Assembly: GCA_003644275.1 (NCBI GenBank)
Contig: QNBY01000006.1
Location: 1-16,374, forward strand
Direction of reading: 5' to 3'
From: Planctomycetota bacterium
GTDB lineage: Bacteria; Planctomycetota; B143-G9
Length of the DNA stretch: 16,374 bases
Part shown: piece after piece, positions 1 through 7,734 of the stretch
Layout of the letters: each line of letters opens with the position of its first letter
Position numbering within the stretch: the stretch's first letter is position 1
The notes under the pieces: model-generated
What the model saw: the letters and a program-made list of their open reading frames with translations, nothing else
What the model was told of the DNA's origin: nothing
Database searches by the model: none
Program-made: the position numbers and the translations under genes

Positions 1-1
1 C

Positions 2-820
2 GCGGCGGCGGAGCTGACCGAGCGCGGCTTCGAGTTGCGCGCGGCGGCCGGGCCTCCCCGGCGTTTCCGCCTTCCCTGCGTCGTCGATCCCCCCGAAAGC
101 GCGGACCTGTTGCTGGTGACGGTGAAGACCGGCGCCCTGCCCGCCTTGCTGGAATCGCTCTCCGGTCTTCGGGCCGGGGCGGCGCTCTCCGTGCAGAACG
201 GGCTCGGCAACTGCGAGAGGCTGGCCGCCCGGTTCGGAGCGGACAGGGTGTACGGGGGGGTGTTCACCTACGGCCTGCACCGCACGGAGCGGCGGGCGGT
301 GACGGCGGCGGGCGAGGGGGAGCTCGCCGTGGGCCCCTGGGGCGGCGGCGGGAAGGCGGCCGAGATCGTATCGCTCATGCGGCGCGCCGGGCTGAACGCC
401 CGCACGTCCTCCGACATACGCCGGGAGCTGTGGTTGAAGGCGGGGGTAAACGCCTGTATAAATCCCCTCGCCGCGATACACGGCGTCCCCAACGGGGCGT
501 TGCTCGAGATGAAGGAGACGGCCGGCGTCTGGCGGCGCGTGGCGGCGGAGACGGCGCGGGCGGCGGCGCTGGACGGAGTGCGGCTGGACGCGCAAGAGGT
601 GCTGGAGCGGGCCGAGGCGGTGGCGAGGGCCACCGCGGCCAACCGCTGCTCCATGCTGCAGGACATAGAGGCCGGAAGGCCCACGGAGGCGGACGCCATA
701 CTCGGCCGGATAGCCGGGCTTCTCGCCGCCGCGGGCGAGAGCGGGACGGAGTGCGGCTCGCTTCTGGAGAAGGTCCGGGAACTGGAGAGAGATGTCCGAG
801 AGAGAAGACGCGAAGGGTGA
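2..820 (+). CDS. panE: Ketopantoate reductase family protein, 5' end missing
   Basis: Reduces 2-dehydropantoate to pantoate with NADPH in the cytosolic pantothenate/CoA pathway, if the family's main activity holds. The frame is open from base 2, so the true start and the GxGxxG Rossmann loop lie upstream; 272 of roughly 300 expected codons are present. Visible signatures are VTVKTG (end of the NADP domain), SVQNGLGN, and the C-terminal catalytic block LKAGVNACINPLAAIHGVPNG, whose Lys codon is at 437-439 and Asn codon at 449-451. The helical C-terminal domain follows, with a CSMLQDIEAGRPTEAD stretch typical of the family. Its last 29 bases overlap the next gene, suggesting translational coupling. 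A ketopantoate reductase paralogue with another 2-oxoacid substrate cannot be excluded, because the family contains many of these. Confidence 0.88.
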   Translation, partial: AAAELTERGFELRAAAGPPRRFRLPCVVDPPESADLLLVTVKTGALPALLESLSGLRAGAALSVQNGLGNCERLAARFGADRVYGGVFTYGLHRTERRAVTAAGEGELAVGPWGGGGKAAEIVSLMRRAGLNARTSSDIRRELWLKAGVNACINPLAAIHGVPNGALLEMKETAGVWRRVAAETARAAALDGVRLDAQEVLERAEAVARATAANRCSMLQDIEAGRPTEADAILGRIAGLLAAAGESGTECGSLLEKVRELERDVRERRREG

Positions 821-2444
821 GACGAGCGGGCGCGCCCCGCTTCCCTCCGACGAGGTGAAACGCCTCATCGAGCGCTACGAGGCGGAGTCCTCGCGGGGCG
901 GCGAGCTGCGCAGGGAGCTGAACCTGCTCCGCACCCTGCTCGAAGCCGTGAGGGGGCTGAACGAGATAGTGGAGTTCGGCCCGCTGCTTTCCTACGTGCT
1001 GCGGAAGGCGGTGGAGGTGGCCGACGCGGAGCGGGGCTTCATAATGCTGGACAGGACGCCGGAGGGCGGGAAGGCCCTCATCGGGGCGGACGCGGAGGGC
1101 GGCGAGTGGGAGCCGCGGGAGGGCGAGTACTCCGCCACCGTGGTGGACGAGGTGAAGCGCACCGGCAGGCGGCTGATATTCGACGAGGGCGAGGCGGCGC
1201 TCACGGAGCGCAAGAGCGTGTTCAGGTTGGGGCTGAACGCGGTGGCGTGCTTTCCCCTCGCGGCCGACGGGGAGACGCTGGGGGCGCTGTACCTGCACTC
1301 GCGGAAGGGCAGGAGCTTCGACACCGCCTCGCTGCGCACGCTGGGGGCGCTCTCGGGGATAGCCACGGCGGCGATAAACCGGGCCTTCCTGTTCGCCGAG
1401 AGGGAGGAGGCGAGGCGGAAGGCGGAGAGGCTGAACGAGGAGCTCGCCAAGAGGCTCGCGGAGAGGGAGAGGGCGCTCGAGGTGACGAGGGAGGCCCTGG
1501 CGCGGCAGTCGGAGGTGTTCCGCTCGGCGGGGGGCTACTGCGGGATGGTGGGCGTCTCCCCGGCGTTCAACAAGGTCAAGGCGCTGCTGGAGAGCCTCGA
1601 AGGCACCGAGCTTCCGGTGCTGATAGTGGGCGAATCGGGCACCGGGAAGGAGCTGGCGGCGCGGGCGCTGCACGAGCGTTCGCCGCGGGCGGACGGGCCG
1701 TTTCTGGCGGTGAACTGCGGGGCGCTGCCGGAGACGACGCTGGCGTCGGAGCTGTTCGGGCACCGCAAGGGCGCGTTCACGGGCGCCGCCGCGCACCGCA
1801 AGGGGCTGTTCGAGATGGCGGACGGCGGCACGCTGTTCCTTGACGAGGTTCCCTCGATGTCGCTGAACATGCAGAAGGCGCTGCTGAGGGCGGTGGAGTC
1901 CGGCGAGATACTGCCGGTCGGGGCGGAGAGCCCGGTGAAGGTGGACGTCCGGGTGGTGGCGGCGACGAACCGGAAGGTGGACGAGCTTCTGGCGGAGGGC
2001 GAGTTCCGGGAGGACCTGTACTACCGGCTGGCGGTGGTGACGGTGGAGCTGCCGCCGCTGCGGGAGAGGCTGGAGGACGTGCCGTTCCTCATCAGGCACT
2101 TCGAGGAGGTGTACGGCAACCCCAACGGGGTGGAGTTCACGCCGGAGGCGGTGAGGTTCCTGCAGTCGCTGCCGTGGCCCGGGAACGTGAGGCAGCTCGA
2201 GAACGAGATAAGGCGGGCGCTGGCGCTGGGCAGGGGGAAGATAGGGCCGGAGTTCTTCTCGCACCTGGCGGCCGGTCCGCGGCAGGCGCTTCCGCCCGCG
2301 CCGTCGCTGAGGATGGACGAGCTGGAGCGGTGGGCGATAGAGAAGGCGCTCGAGGCGGCGGGAGGCAACCGCAAGCAGGCGGCGGAGATACTCGGCATCC
2401 CCCGGCGGACGCTGTACGAGAAGCTCAAGAGGCTCGGCCTGTGA
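792..2444 (+). CDS. GAF-domain sigma-54-dependent transcriptional activator
   Basis: An enhancer-binding protein of 550 residues that would use ATP to open promoters bound by sigma-54 RNA polymerase. A charged helical N-terminus (1-50) is followed by a GAF sensor domain (about 51-200, with AERGFIML and GALYLHS), a coiled-coil linker (about 203-245) and an AAA+ domain. In the AAA+ domain I see Walker A GESGTGKE (280-287), an intact GAFTGA sigma-54 loop (327-332), Walker B GGTLFLDE (345-352), AATNR (390-394), and the arginine-finger region FREDLYYRL (405-413). [10 protein letters not shown] comes near 462-471, and a Fis-type helix-turn-helix ends the protein (about 525-547). There is no receiver domain, so a small ligand rather than a histidine kinase probably controls it. 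The ATG overlaps panE by 29 bases with GGAG just upstream. The target genes are not evident in this window. Confidence 0.95.
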   Translation: MSEREDAKGETSGRAPLPSDEVKRLIERYEAESSRGGELRRELNLLRTLLEAVRGLNEIVEFGPLLSYVLRKAVEVADAERGFIMLDRTPEGGKALIGADAEGGEWEPREGEYSATVVDEVKRTGRRLIFDEGEAALTERKSVFRLGLNAVACFPLAADGETLGALYLHSRKGRSFDTASLRTLGALSGIATAAINRAFLFAEREEARRKAERLNEELAKRLAERERALEVTREALARQSEVFRSAGGYCGMVGVSPAFNKVKALLESLEGTELPVLIVGESGTGKELAARALHERSPRADGPFLAVNCGALPETTLASELFGHRKGAFTGAAAHRKGLFEMADGGTLFLDEVPSMSLNMQKALLRAVESGEILPVGAESPVKVDVRVVAATNRKVDELLAEGEFREDLYYRLAVVTVELPPLRERLEDVPFLIRHFEEVYGNPNGVEFTPEAVRFLQSLPWPGNVRQLENEIRRALALGRGKIGPEFFSHLAAGPRQALPPAPSLRMDELERWAIEKALEAAGGNRKQAAEILGIPRRTLYEKLKRLGL

Positions 2445-2504
2445 TGCAACGTAGCGGGGCGCCGGACCACTATCACTTGCAAGGACGTTTCCGGAAAAAA
2501 GATA

Positions 2505-2533
2505 TTGACAACGAGGCTTTAGGCCACTAATAT
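2505..2533 (+). promoter_or_regulatory. Sigma-70 promoter of the secreted repeat protein gene
   Basis: TTGACA at 2505-2510 and TAATAT at 2528-2533 are separated by exactly 17 bases, with an A-rich stretch (GGAAAAAAGATA) just upstream that could act as an UP element. Transcription would start near 2540, leaving a leader of about 77 bases before the ATG at 2617. In a GC-rich window this is the strongest promoter match. It indicates that the gene is transcribed independently of the sigma-54 activator gene upstream. Confidence 0.8.
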
Positions 2534-2605
2534 ATCTCGTTACCGTCGATCCCTGCCATCGAGGTGACCGACGAACGTTGCAGGACCAGGACTCGACGAA
2601 GATTC

Positions 2606-2611
2606 GGGAGG
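2606..2611 (+). promoter_or_regulatory. Ribosome binding site deciding the start at 2617
   Basis: GGGAGG sits five bases before the ATG at 2617. It favours that start over an in-frame TTG at 2578 that lacks such a site and would bury the signal peptide behind 13 extra polar residues. Confidence 0.8.
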
Positions 2612-2616
2612 AAAAT

Positions 2617-5600
2617 ATGAAAGTCGTTCTGAGAGCGTTTCTCTTCAGCGCGTTGCTCCTTCTCGTCGTCGGCGCAGTCGTGCGGAGCGCGTCGGCCGAG
2701 ATAAAGTTCGGTCCCGACGCCTCCAACTACTACAGGGGCACCAACGCCGTGGAGGACCAGTGGATAGACATAGTCCTCGCGGGGGGGGCGACCAACGCCC
2801 TCAACGGTCCGTTCGTGGACGCCACGGCGGGGCTCGACGACAACGCCACGCAGTTGGTGGACATCGGGTTCAACTTCAACTTCTACGGCAACATCTACAC
2901 CAAGCTGTACATCAATCTCAACGGCTACCTCATCCTCGAACCTCCCTCGGGGGCGCCCACGCCGTCCATGGCGGACCTCACGCGCAACCTCGCGCCCCTG
3001 AGCGCCAACGGCGATCCCAACTCGGACGGCACCGCCTATGTGCTCTGGTCCTCCGTCCTTCCGAACGCGCTGATAGCTCCGTTCTGCGCCAACCTCGACT
3101 TCACCAACGCGCCCAACGCCTCGCTGCTCTACCAGACGGTGGGTTCGGGCGACAAGAAGATATTCATCGCGCAGTGGTCGAACGTCCCCCTCTACAACAA
3201 CCCGAACGAGACCGTGACGATGCAGATACAGCTGCACGCCAACGGTTTCATCTACTTCGTGTACAAGAAGGTTCCCGACACGCTGGCCGACCCGACGGCG
3301 GGCTCCCGCTGGACGGGCCTGGAGAACGAGCTGGGCACCGTGGGCATCACCTACACCAACACGCAGTCCTCCAACCCGTCGCTCCGCGTGCCCTACACGC
3401 TCTCGTCCGGCCTCAACCTGCTGTTCTACTCCAACCAGGACACCGTGAAGCTGTCGGTGGTCTCCGCCTACGGCAATCCCTCCCCGCCGGTGGGCGATCA
3501 GGTCCCGCGGCCCAAGAACTCCCTGGTGACCGCGCTCGTCGAGCCCACCGTCGAGATAAGCGACGGGGTGCGCTACCGCTGCACCGGCTGGGTGGGCACG
3601 GGATCCTGCCCGGCGTCGTGGGACGGCACGGGCGCTCCCAACTTCGTCGTGTTCGAGATAGAGGAGGACTCCACCATCACCTGGCAGTGGATACAGGAGT
3701 TCAGGCTCACCGTCACCTCGCTGGGCGACAACGGCAATCCGCAGCCGCCCGTGGGGGACAACTGGTATCCCGCCTACACGCAGGTGGACCTGAGCGTCAC
3801 CTCGCCCTATCAGGCGTGGGACTGCACGGGCTACACGGGCACGGGCGACATAGGGAACGGCACGGAGACGTCGTTCTCCATCACCATAACGCAGCCGTCC
3901 AGCATCATCTGGAACTGGGCGTACTCCGGCAACCTGCTGTCGCTGGGCGTCATATCGCCGTTCGGCACTCCCTCGCCCAACGGCCTGTCGCTCTACACGC
4001 CCGGCCAGACCATCACCGCTACCGTCGAGCCCAGCATCACGGTGGACGGGGTGAAGTACAACTGCACCGGCTACGTGGGAACGGGCTCGGTGCCTGCGTT
4101 CGGCGTGGGCAACTCGGTCACGTTCACCATCCTGCAGAACTCCACCATCACCTGGCAGTGGCAGAAGGAGGGCGGCGGCACCTACCTGCTGACCATCAAC
4201 TCGCCCTTCCCGCCCATACCCGGCCGCCAGCGCCTGTACGACAAGGAGTACGTGTACGTGAGCGCCCAGTCGCCGGTGGAGGGCGACGGCTACAGGTGGG
4301 TGTGCACCGGCTTCACCTCCACGGGCTCCTCCATCCAGGCGCCGAGCACGGCTTCCTCGTTCACCTTCCTGATGACCACCAACACCACCATCAACTTCCT
4401 GTGGGACATCTACTACAGGCTGACGGTGAACTCCGGCCCCGGCGACGAGCTGTACGGCAACCCGCAGCTCTCCGTGGGCGGGGGCCCGAATCTCCCCGTG
4501 CAGAAGGAGACCTGGTGGAGCACGGAAATGCCCTTCGTGCTGAGCGTCACCTCGCCCTACGTGCCGGAGGGCTCCGAAGGCATCCGCTACACCTGCCTGG
4601 GCTGGCAGGGCACGGGCAACATCCCGCAGACCGAGCACAACACCACCTCGGTGGCCTTCTTCCTCGACGAGCCCACCGAGATAACGTGGCTGTGGCAGAC
4701 GGAGTATCAGCTCACCATCCTCAACCCGCGCAACCTGCCCGGGCCGTCCCCCAGCGTCGGGTCGTACTGGTACCCGGAGGGCTCGGAGGTGACGGGCTCG
4801 AACATCAGCGAGGTGGGCTACTACACCTGCGTGGGCTACCGCGCGACGGGCTCCATCGGCGACAGCACGGAGACCAGCTTCAGCTTCGCCATCACCGCGC
4901 CCACGGTCATCGAGTGGCTGTGGCAGCTCAACCTGCCCGACTTCGGCGCGACGGAGAACGTGGACGCCAGCACCACGGGGCTGTACACCTCGCTGGCGCG
5001 TGAGTCCGGCACGGGCTATCCGTGGATAGCGTACTTCGACTCCGACTTCGGCAACCTCGTGCTGGCCCACTACAACGGCACGGTGTGGGTGAAGGAGACG
5101 GTGGCCTCCATAGGCGACACCGGCCGCTTCGCCTCGCTGGCGCTGGACAACCTGAACCACCCGCACATAGCGTACTACGACGCCACGAACGGCGACCTCT
5201 TCTACGCGCACTGGACGGGCGTCAACTGGGAGCGCATCCTGGTGGACGGCGACAGCGGCGACGACGTGGGCATGTACGCGAGCATCGCCCTCGTCACGAG
5301 CGCGAACGGCATCGTTCCCTCCATCGCGTACTACGACGCTACGAACAAGGTTCTGAAGTACGCCGAGCGGTCCGGCAGCGGTTTCGCGGTGCAGACGGTC
5401 ACCACGCCCGGCACCGACAGGGGCAAGTTCTGCTCGCTCGCGTTCGACGGCTTCCGCAACGTTCCCTCCATCGCCTACTACGACGCCACCAACGGCGACC
5501 TCATGTTCGCGACGAGGCTCGGCGGGGTGTGGAACTCCGTGGCGGTGGACACCGAGGGCGACGTGGGCCGCTTCGCCTCTCTCGCCTTCAACGCCGACAA

Positions 5601-6222
5601 CGAGCCCGGCATCGCGTATTACGACCTGACGAACCGCGACCTGAAGTTCATCCAGTACCACAACGGCAAGTGGCTCGATCCCGTCACGGTGGACAGCGAC
5701 GGCGACGTGGGGCAGTTCTGCTCGCTCGCCTTCACCGCGCAGAACATCCCGATGATCTCCTACGCCGACTACGGGCGTGAGGCACTGAAGTTCGCGTTCT
5801 TCACCGGCATCGAGTGGACGAACATGTCGCTCGACAACGACGGCCGCAACGTCGGCTGGTACACCTCGCTGGCGCTGGACGCCTACGGCAACCCCGGCAT
5901 TTCCTACGCGACGGCCGATTCCGTGCGCTACAAGGCGGTGGCCACGCCCACCACTCCGCAGAACCCCGGCGAGAACAACGAGGCCGCGGTGACCGGCGGT
6001 GGCGGCGGCGGGTGCTTCATCGCCACCTGCGCCTTCGGCGCGATGAGCGCGGACGTCGTCGCCGGCCTGTGCTCCGTGCGCGACGGAAGCATCGCCGCGA
6101 GCGGCGAGGGTTCCTCCCTCGTGGCGCTGTACTACTCCGTGTCGCCGAAGGTGGCCGACGCGGTGCGAATGTCCTCCACAGCCAGGGCCGTGCTGAGGGC
6201 TCTCCTGCGCTTCGGCGAATGA
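2617..6222 (+). CDS. Secreted multidomain protein: Cys-containing repeats, seven-bladed propeller, CFI-type C-terminal box
   Basis: A 1201-residue exported protein of unknown function. A signal peptide (1-27, cut after ASA) precedes a nidogen-like beta region (about 60-260, core FNFNFYGNIYTKLYINLNGY). Six repeats of about 75-95 residues follow (about 278-772), each with a core like YxCTGYxGTGS and an end like xxITWQWQ. Next come seven propeller blades (about 782-1111), each with a [GR]xFxSLAF core and SIAYYDATNGDL. The C-terminus has six glycines, the box CFIATCAFG (1133-1141) and a tail with LYYSVSPKVADAVR that is normally found after this box. Such boxes recur on surface or secreted proteins of many uncultivated bacteria; their role as sorting or anchoring signals is only suspected. 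No enzyme motif is visible. Structural, adhesive or binding roles fit best. The gene has its own promoter and terminator. Isoleucine codons here favour ATC, unlike neighbouring genes. Confidence 0.9.
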   Translation: MKVVLRAFLFSALLLLVVGAVVRSASAEIKFGPDASNYYRGTNAVEDQWIDIVLAGGATNALNGPFVDATAGLDDNATQLVDIGFNFNFYGNIYTKLYINLNGYLILEPPSGAPTPSMADLTRNLAPLSANGDPNSDGTAYVLWSSVLPNALIAPFCANLDFTNAPNASLLYQTVGSGDKKIFIAQWSNVPLYNNPNETVTMQIQLHANGFIYFVYKKVPDTLADPTAGSRWTGLENELGTVGITYTNTQSSNPSLRVPYTLSSGLNLLFYSNQDTVKLSVVSAYGNPSPPVGDQVPRPKNSLVTALVEPTVEISDGVRYRCTGWVGTGSCPASWDGTGAPNFVVFEIEEDSTITWQWIQEFRLTVTSLGDNGNPQPPVGDNWYPAYTQVDLSVTSPYQAWDCTGYTGTGDIGNGTETSFSITITQPSSIIWNWAYSGNLLSLGVISPFGTPSPNGLSLYTPGQTITATVEPSITVDGVKYNCTGYVGTGSVPAFGVGNSVTFTILQNSTITWQWQKEGGGTYLLTINSPFPPIPGRQRLYDKEYVYVSAQSPVEGDGYRWVCTGFTSTGSSIQAPSTASSFTFLMTTNTTINFLWDIYYRLTVNSGPGDELYGNPQLSVGGGPNLPVQKETWWSTEMPFVLSVTSPYVPEGSEGIRYTCLGWQGTGNIPQTEHNTTSVAFFLDEPTEITWLWQTEYQLTILNPRNLPGPSPSVGSYWYPEGSEVTGSNISEVGYYTCVGYRATGSIGDSTETSFSFAITAPTVIEWLWQLNLPDFGATENVDASTTGLYTSLARESGTGYPWIAYFDSDFGNLVLAHYNGTVWVKETVASIGDTGRFASLALDNLNHPHIAYYDATNGDLFYAHWTGVNWERILVDGDSGDDVGMYASIALVTSANGIVPSIAYYDATNKVLKYAERSGSGFAVQTVTTPGTDRGKFCSLAFDGFRNVPSIAYYDATNGDLMFATRLGGVWNSVAVDTEGDVGRFASLAFNADNEPGIAYYDLTNRDLKFIQYHNGKWLDPVTVDSDGDVGQFCSLAFTAQNIPMISYADYGREALKFAFFTGIEWTNMSLDNDGRNVGWYTSLALDAYGNPGISYATADSVRYKAVATPTTPQNPGENNEAAVTGGGGGGCFIATCAFGAMSADVVAGLCSVRDGSIAASGEGSSLVALYYSVSPKVADAVRMSSTARAVLRALLRFGE
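3447..4932 (+). repeat. Six tandem coding repeats with a CTG(Y/W)xGTGS core
   Basis: Six divergent copies encode about 75-95 residues each, beginning near 3447, 3698, 3931, 4180, 4411 and 4699. Their cores are RCTGWVGTGS, DCTGYTGTGD, NCTGYVGTGS, VCTGFTSTGS, TCLGWQGTGN and TCVGYRATGS. Each copy ends in a hydrophobic run with Trp (TITWQW, SIIWNW, TITWQW, TINFLW, EITWLW, VIEWLW). One cysteine per copy is invariant. The pattern resembles the 'bacterial repeat' or divergent InlB B-type beta-strand repeats of surface proteins. The DNA copies are diverged, so the array is old rather than recently expanded. Confidence 0.85.
4978..5940 (+). repeat. Seven coding repeats forming a probable beta-propeller
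   Basis: Blade starts marked by G-x-[FY]-x-S-[LI]-A lie at 4978, 5122, 5269, 5422, 5566, 5710 and 5854. Five of the six spacings are 144 or 147 bases and one is 153, so about 48 residues per unit. Blades 2-5 share a near-identical IAYYDATNGDL or IAYYDLTNRDL strand, and the others keep weaker forms (IAYFDSDFGNL, ISYADYGREAL). Seven units is the commonest propeller number, which suggests a complete closed domain. Its fold is inferred from the periodicity, not shown. Confidence 0.8.
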
Positions 6223-6241
6223 CGCGGGCGCGACACCGACG

Positions 6242-6275
6242 AAAAGAGGGGAGCCGCGAGGCTCCCCTTTTCATT
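6242..6275 (+). terminator. Intrinsic terminator after the secreted protein gene
   Basis: GGGGAGCC (6248-6255) and GGCTCCCC (6260-6267) form a perfect 8-bp stem around a GCGA tetraloop, followed by TTTTC. An upstream AAAAG can extend the pairing past a small bulge. It isolates the secreted-protein unit from the lipoate operon. Confidence 0.92.
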
Positions 6276-6283
6276 GCTGTTAT

Positions 6284-6311
6284 TTGAAGCGTTCGGCCCG
6301 GCCGGTACAAT
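6284..6311 (+). promoter_or_regulatory. Sigma-70 promoter of the lpdA-to-metG operon
   Basis: TTGAAG (6284-6289) and TACAAT (6306-6311) are 16 bases apart and lie just after the terminator. A start near 6318 would leave about 29 bases before the GTG at 6347. The spacer contains the palindrome CGGCC-C-GGCCG (6294-6304), part of a 12-base string that recurs at another promoter at 13918-13929, and could be an operator. Confidence 0.7.
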
Positions 6312-6346
6312 TCTCGCGACACGGCCGGACCCCGAAAGGAGCGGAA

Positions 6347-7729
6347 GTGGAGAGATACGAGCTGCTCGTGATCGGCGGCGGACCGGCGGGTTACTCCGCC
6401 GCGCTGACCGCCGCGAGGAAGGGCGCGCGCGTCGCCCTCATAGAGAAGGACCATCCCGGCGGCACCTGCCTGAACCGGGGCTGCATCCCCACGAAGGCGT
6501 TCGTCCGCGCCGCCCACCTCTGGCGCGAGCTGAAGGCGGCCTCCAGGTTCGGCATAGCCGCGGGCGAGCCCGTTCTCGACTGGGCGGCCGTGAGGGCCAG
6601 GGTGGAGCGCGTGGTGGAGAACCAGCGCAAGGGGCTGCGCTCCCTGCTGAAGGCGTGGGGCGTCGAGATTCTGGAGGGACGCGGAGAGGTGTTCGCCCCC
6701 GGTCGGGTGCGCGTGTTCGGCGGCGGCGAGATGAGGGAATACGAGTTCTCCAACCTCGTGGTCGCCACGGGCTCGGAACCCATCATGCTGGATGCCCTGC
6801 CCCACGACGGGAAGGTGATACTCGATTCCACCGACGCCCTCTCGCTGCCCTCCCTGCCGTCGTCGATGGTGGTGGTGGGCGGGGGCGTCATCGGCTGCGA
6901 GTTCGCCTGCCTGTTCGCCTCCTTCGGCGTCGCGGTGACGGTGGTGGAGCTCCTTCCCTCGCTGCTCCCCATGGTGGACGAAGAAGTGGTGAGGCACCTT
7001 CTGCGCTCCATGCGGCGGCTGAAGATAAAGGTGTTCACCGGCGCCCGCATAGTGAAGGGCTCGGCGGAGGGCGGCGCTTTCCGCGGCGAGCTCGAGGACG
7101 GCCGCACGCTCGAGGCGGACTGCTGCCTCGTGGCCGTGGGACGGCGGCCCTGCGCGGGCGGCGCGGGGCTGGAGAGGCTGAACCTGCCCGCCTCCGGCCC
7201 GCTGGAGGTTGACGACCGCTGCCGCACGGCCGCGGAGGACGTGTACGCCGCGGGCGACGTGACCGGCCGCTGGATGCTCGCCCACAGCGCCTACCGCATG
7301 GGAGAGACGGCGGCGGCGAACGCGCTGGGCGGCGACGAGACCGTCTCCGGCCTCACCGTGCCCAACGGGATATTCACCGTGCCCGAGATAGGGACGGTGG
7401 GCCTCACGGAGCGGGAGGCCGAGGAACGCTACGGGAAGGCGCTCGTCGGGCGTTGGCTCTACCGCCCGCTCGGCCGCGCCCAGGCGGGAGAGGAGACGGA
7501 CGGCATGTTCAAGCTGGTGGCGGACCCCTCCGGCGTGCTGGTGGGCGCTCACATCGTGGGTGCGAACGCCACCGACCTGATAGCGGAAGCGGCTTTGGCC
7601 GTCCAGCACCGCATGACGCTGGAGCAGATAGCGGCCACCGTGCACTCGCATCCGACCTTCGCCGAGGGGATGCAGGAAGCGGCGGCCGCGGCGCTGGGCG
7701 TCGCCCTCCACTCCCCGCCCTCGAGGTGA
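6347..7729 (+). CDS. lpdA: Dihydrolipoamide dehydrogenase (E3)
   Basis: A 460-residue flavoprotein that reoxidises dihydrolipoyl groups using NAD+, serving 2-oxoacid dehydrogenase or glycine cleavage complexes. Visible features are the FAD-binding GGGPAGYSAA near 10-19, the redox pair GGTCLNRGCIPTK (Cys41, Cys46), NAD-binding GGGVIGCEFA (178-187), and the second FAD motif AAGDVTG (301-307). The dimer-interface catalytic HSHPTFAE holds His435 and Glu440. Length is normal for the family. I chose GTG 6347 because AAGGAG lies five bases upstream and MERYELLVIGGG is the expected N-terminus; a TTG at 6284 lies inside the promoter. It heads a run of co-directional genes with lipB, lipA and a lipoyl-domain protein, which supports a lipoate-related role over another disulphide reductase. 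Confidence 0.95.
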   Translation: MERYELLVIGGGPAGYSAALTAARKGARVALIEKDHPGGTCLNRGCIPTKAFVRAAHLWRELKAASRFGIAAGEPVLDWAAVRARVERVVENQRKGLRSLLKAWGVEILEGRGEVFAPGRVRVFGGGEMREYEFSNLVVATGSEPIMLDALPHDGKVILDSTDALSLPSLPSSMVVVGGGVIGCEFACLFASFGVAVTVVELLPSLLPMVDEEVVRHLLRSMRRLKIKVFTGARIVKGSAEGGAFRGELEDGRTLEADCCLVAVGRRPCAGGAGLERLNLPASGPLEVDDRCRTAAEDVYAAGDVTGRWMLAHSAYRMGETAAANALGGDETVSGLTVPNGIFTVPEIGTVGLTEREAEERYGKALVGRWLYRPLGRAQAGEETDGMFKLVADPSGVLVGAHIVGANATDLIAEAALAVQHRMTLEQIAATVHSHPTFAEGMQEAAAAALGVALHSPPSR

Positions 7730-7734
7730 GAGAA

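Noticed and set aside
2464..2480. Possible sigma-54 -24/-12 element (GG then TTGC) before the secreted protein gene
   Set aside because: The GG and GC are 13 bases apart rather than the required 10, and a much better sigma-70 promoter lies just downstream.
2445..2582. Inverted 8-base pair TGCAACGT (2445-2452) and ACGTTGCA (2575-2582) flanking the secreted-protein promoter
   Set aside because: One perfect 8-base match in about 140 bases is reasonably likely by chance, and the arms are 122 bases apart with no further symmetry.
2534..2610. Possible riboswitch in the 77-base leader of the secreted protein gene
   Set aside because: Short complementary arms exist (TCGAT/ATCGA, CCTGC/GCAGG) but they conflict with each other, and no known riboswitch core such as the c-di-GMP type was recognised.
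2578..2616. Upstream in-frame TTG start for the secreted protein
   Set aside because: It has no good ribosome site and would place a polar 13-residue segment before the signal peptide; ATG 2617 has GGGAGG at the right distance.
375..2726. Very long antisense open frames, here and at about 2527-5661, 6017-7711 and 13802-16249
   Set aside because: They lie opposite genes with clear family motifs, show Arg/Pro/His-rich composition typical of shadow frames in GC-rich DNA, and have no recognisable domains.
3447..4932. CRISPR-like or recently duplicated DNA repeats
   Set aside because: The repeats are seen at protein level only, differ in length and DNA sequence, and continue one reading frame.
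7453..7734. Longer lipB reading frame starting inside lpdA
   Set aside because: The extra residues are Arg/Gly/Pro-rich shadow sequence of lpdA, whereas the LipB family begins with the segment after 7735.
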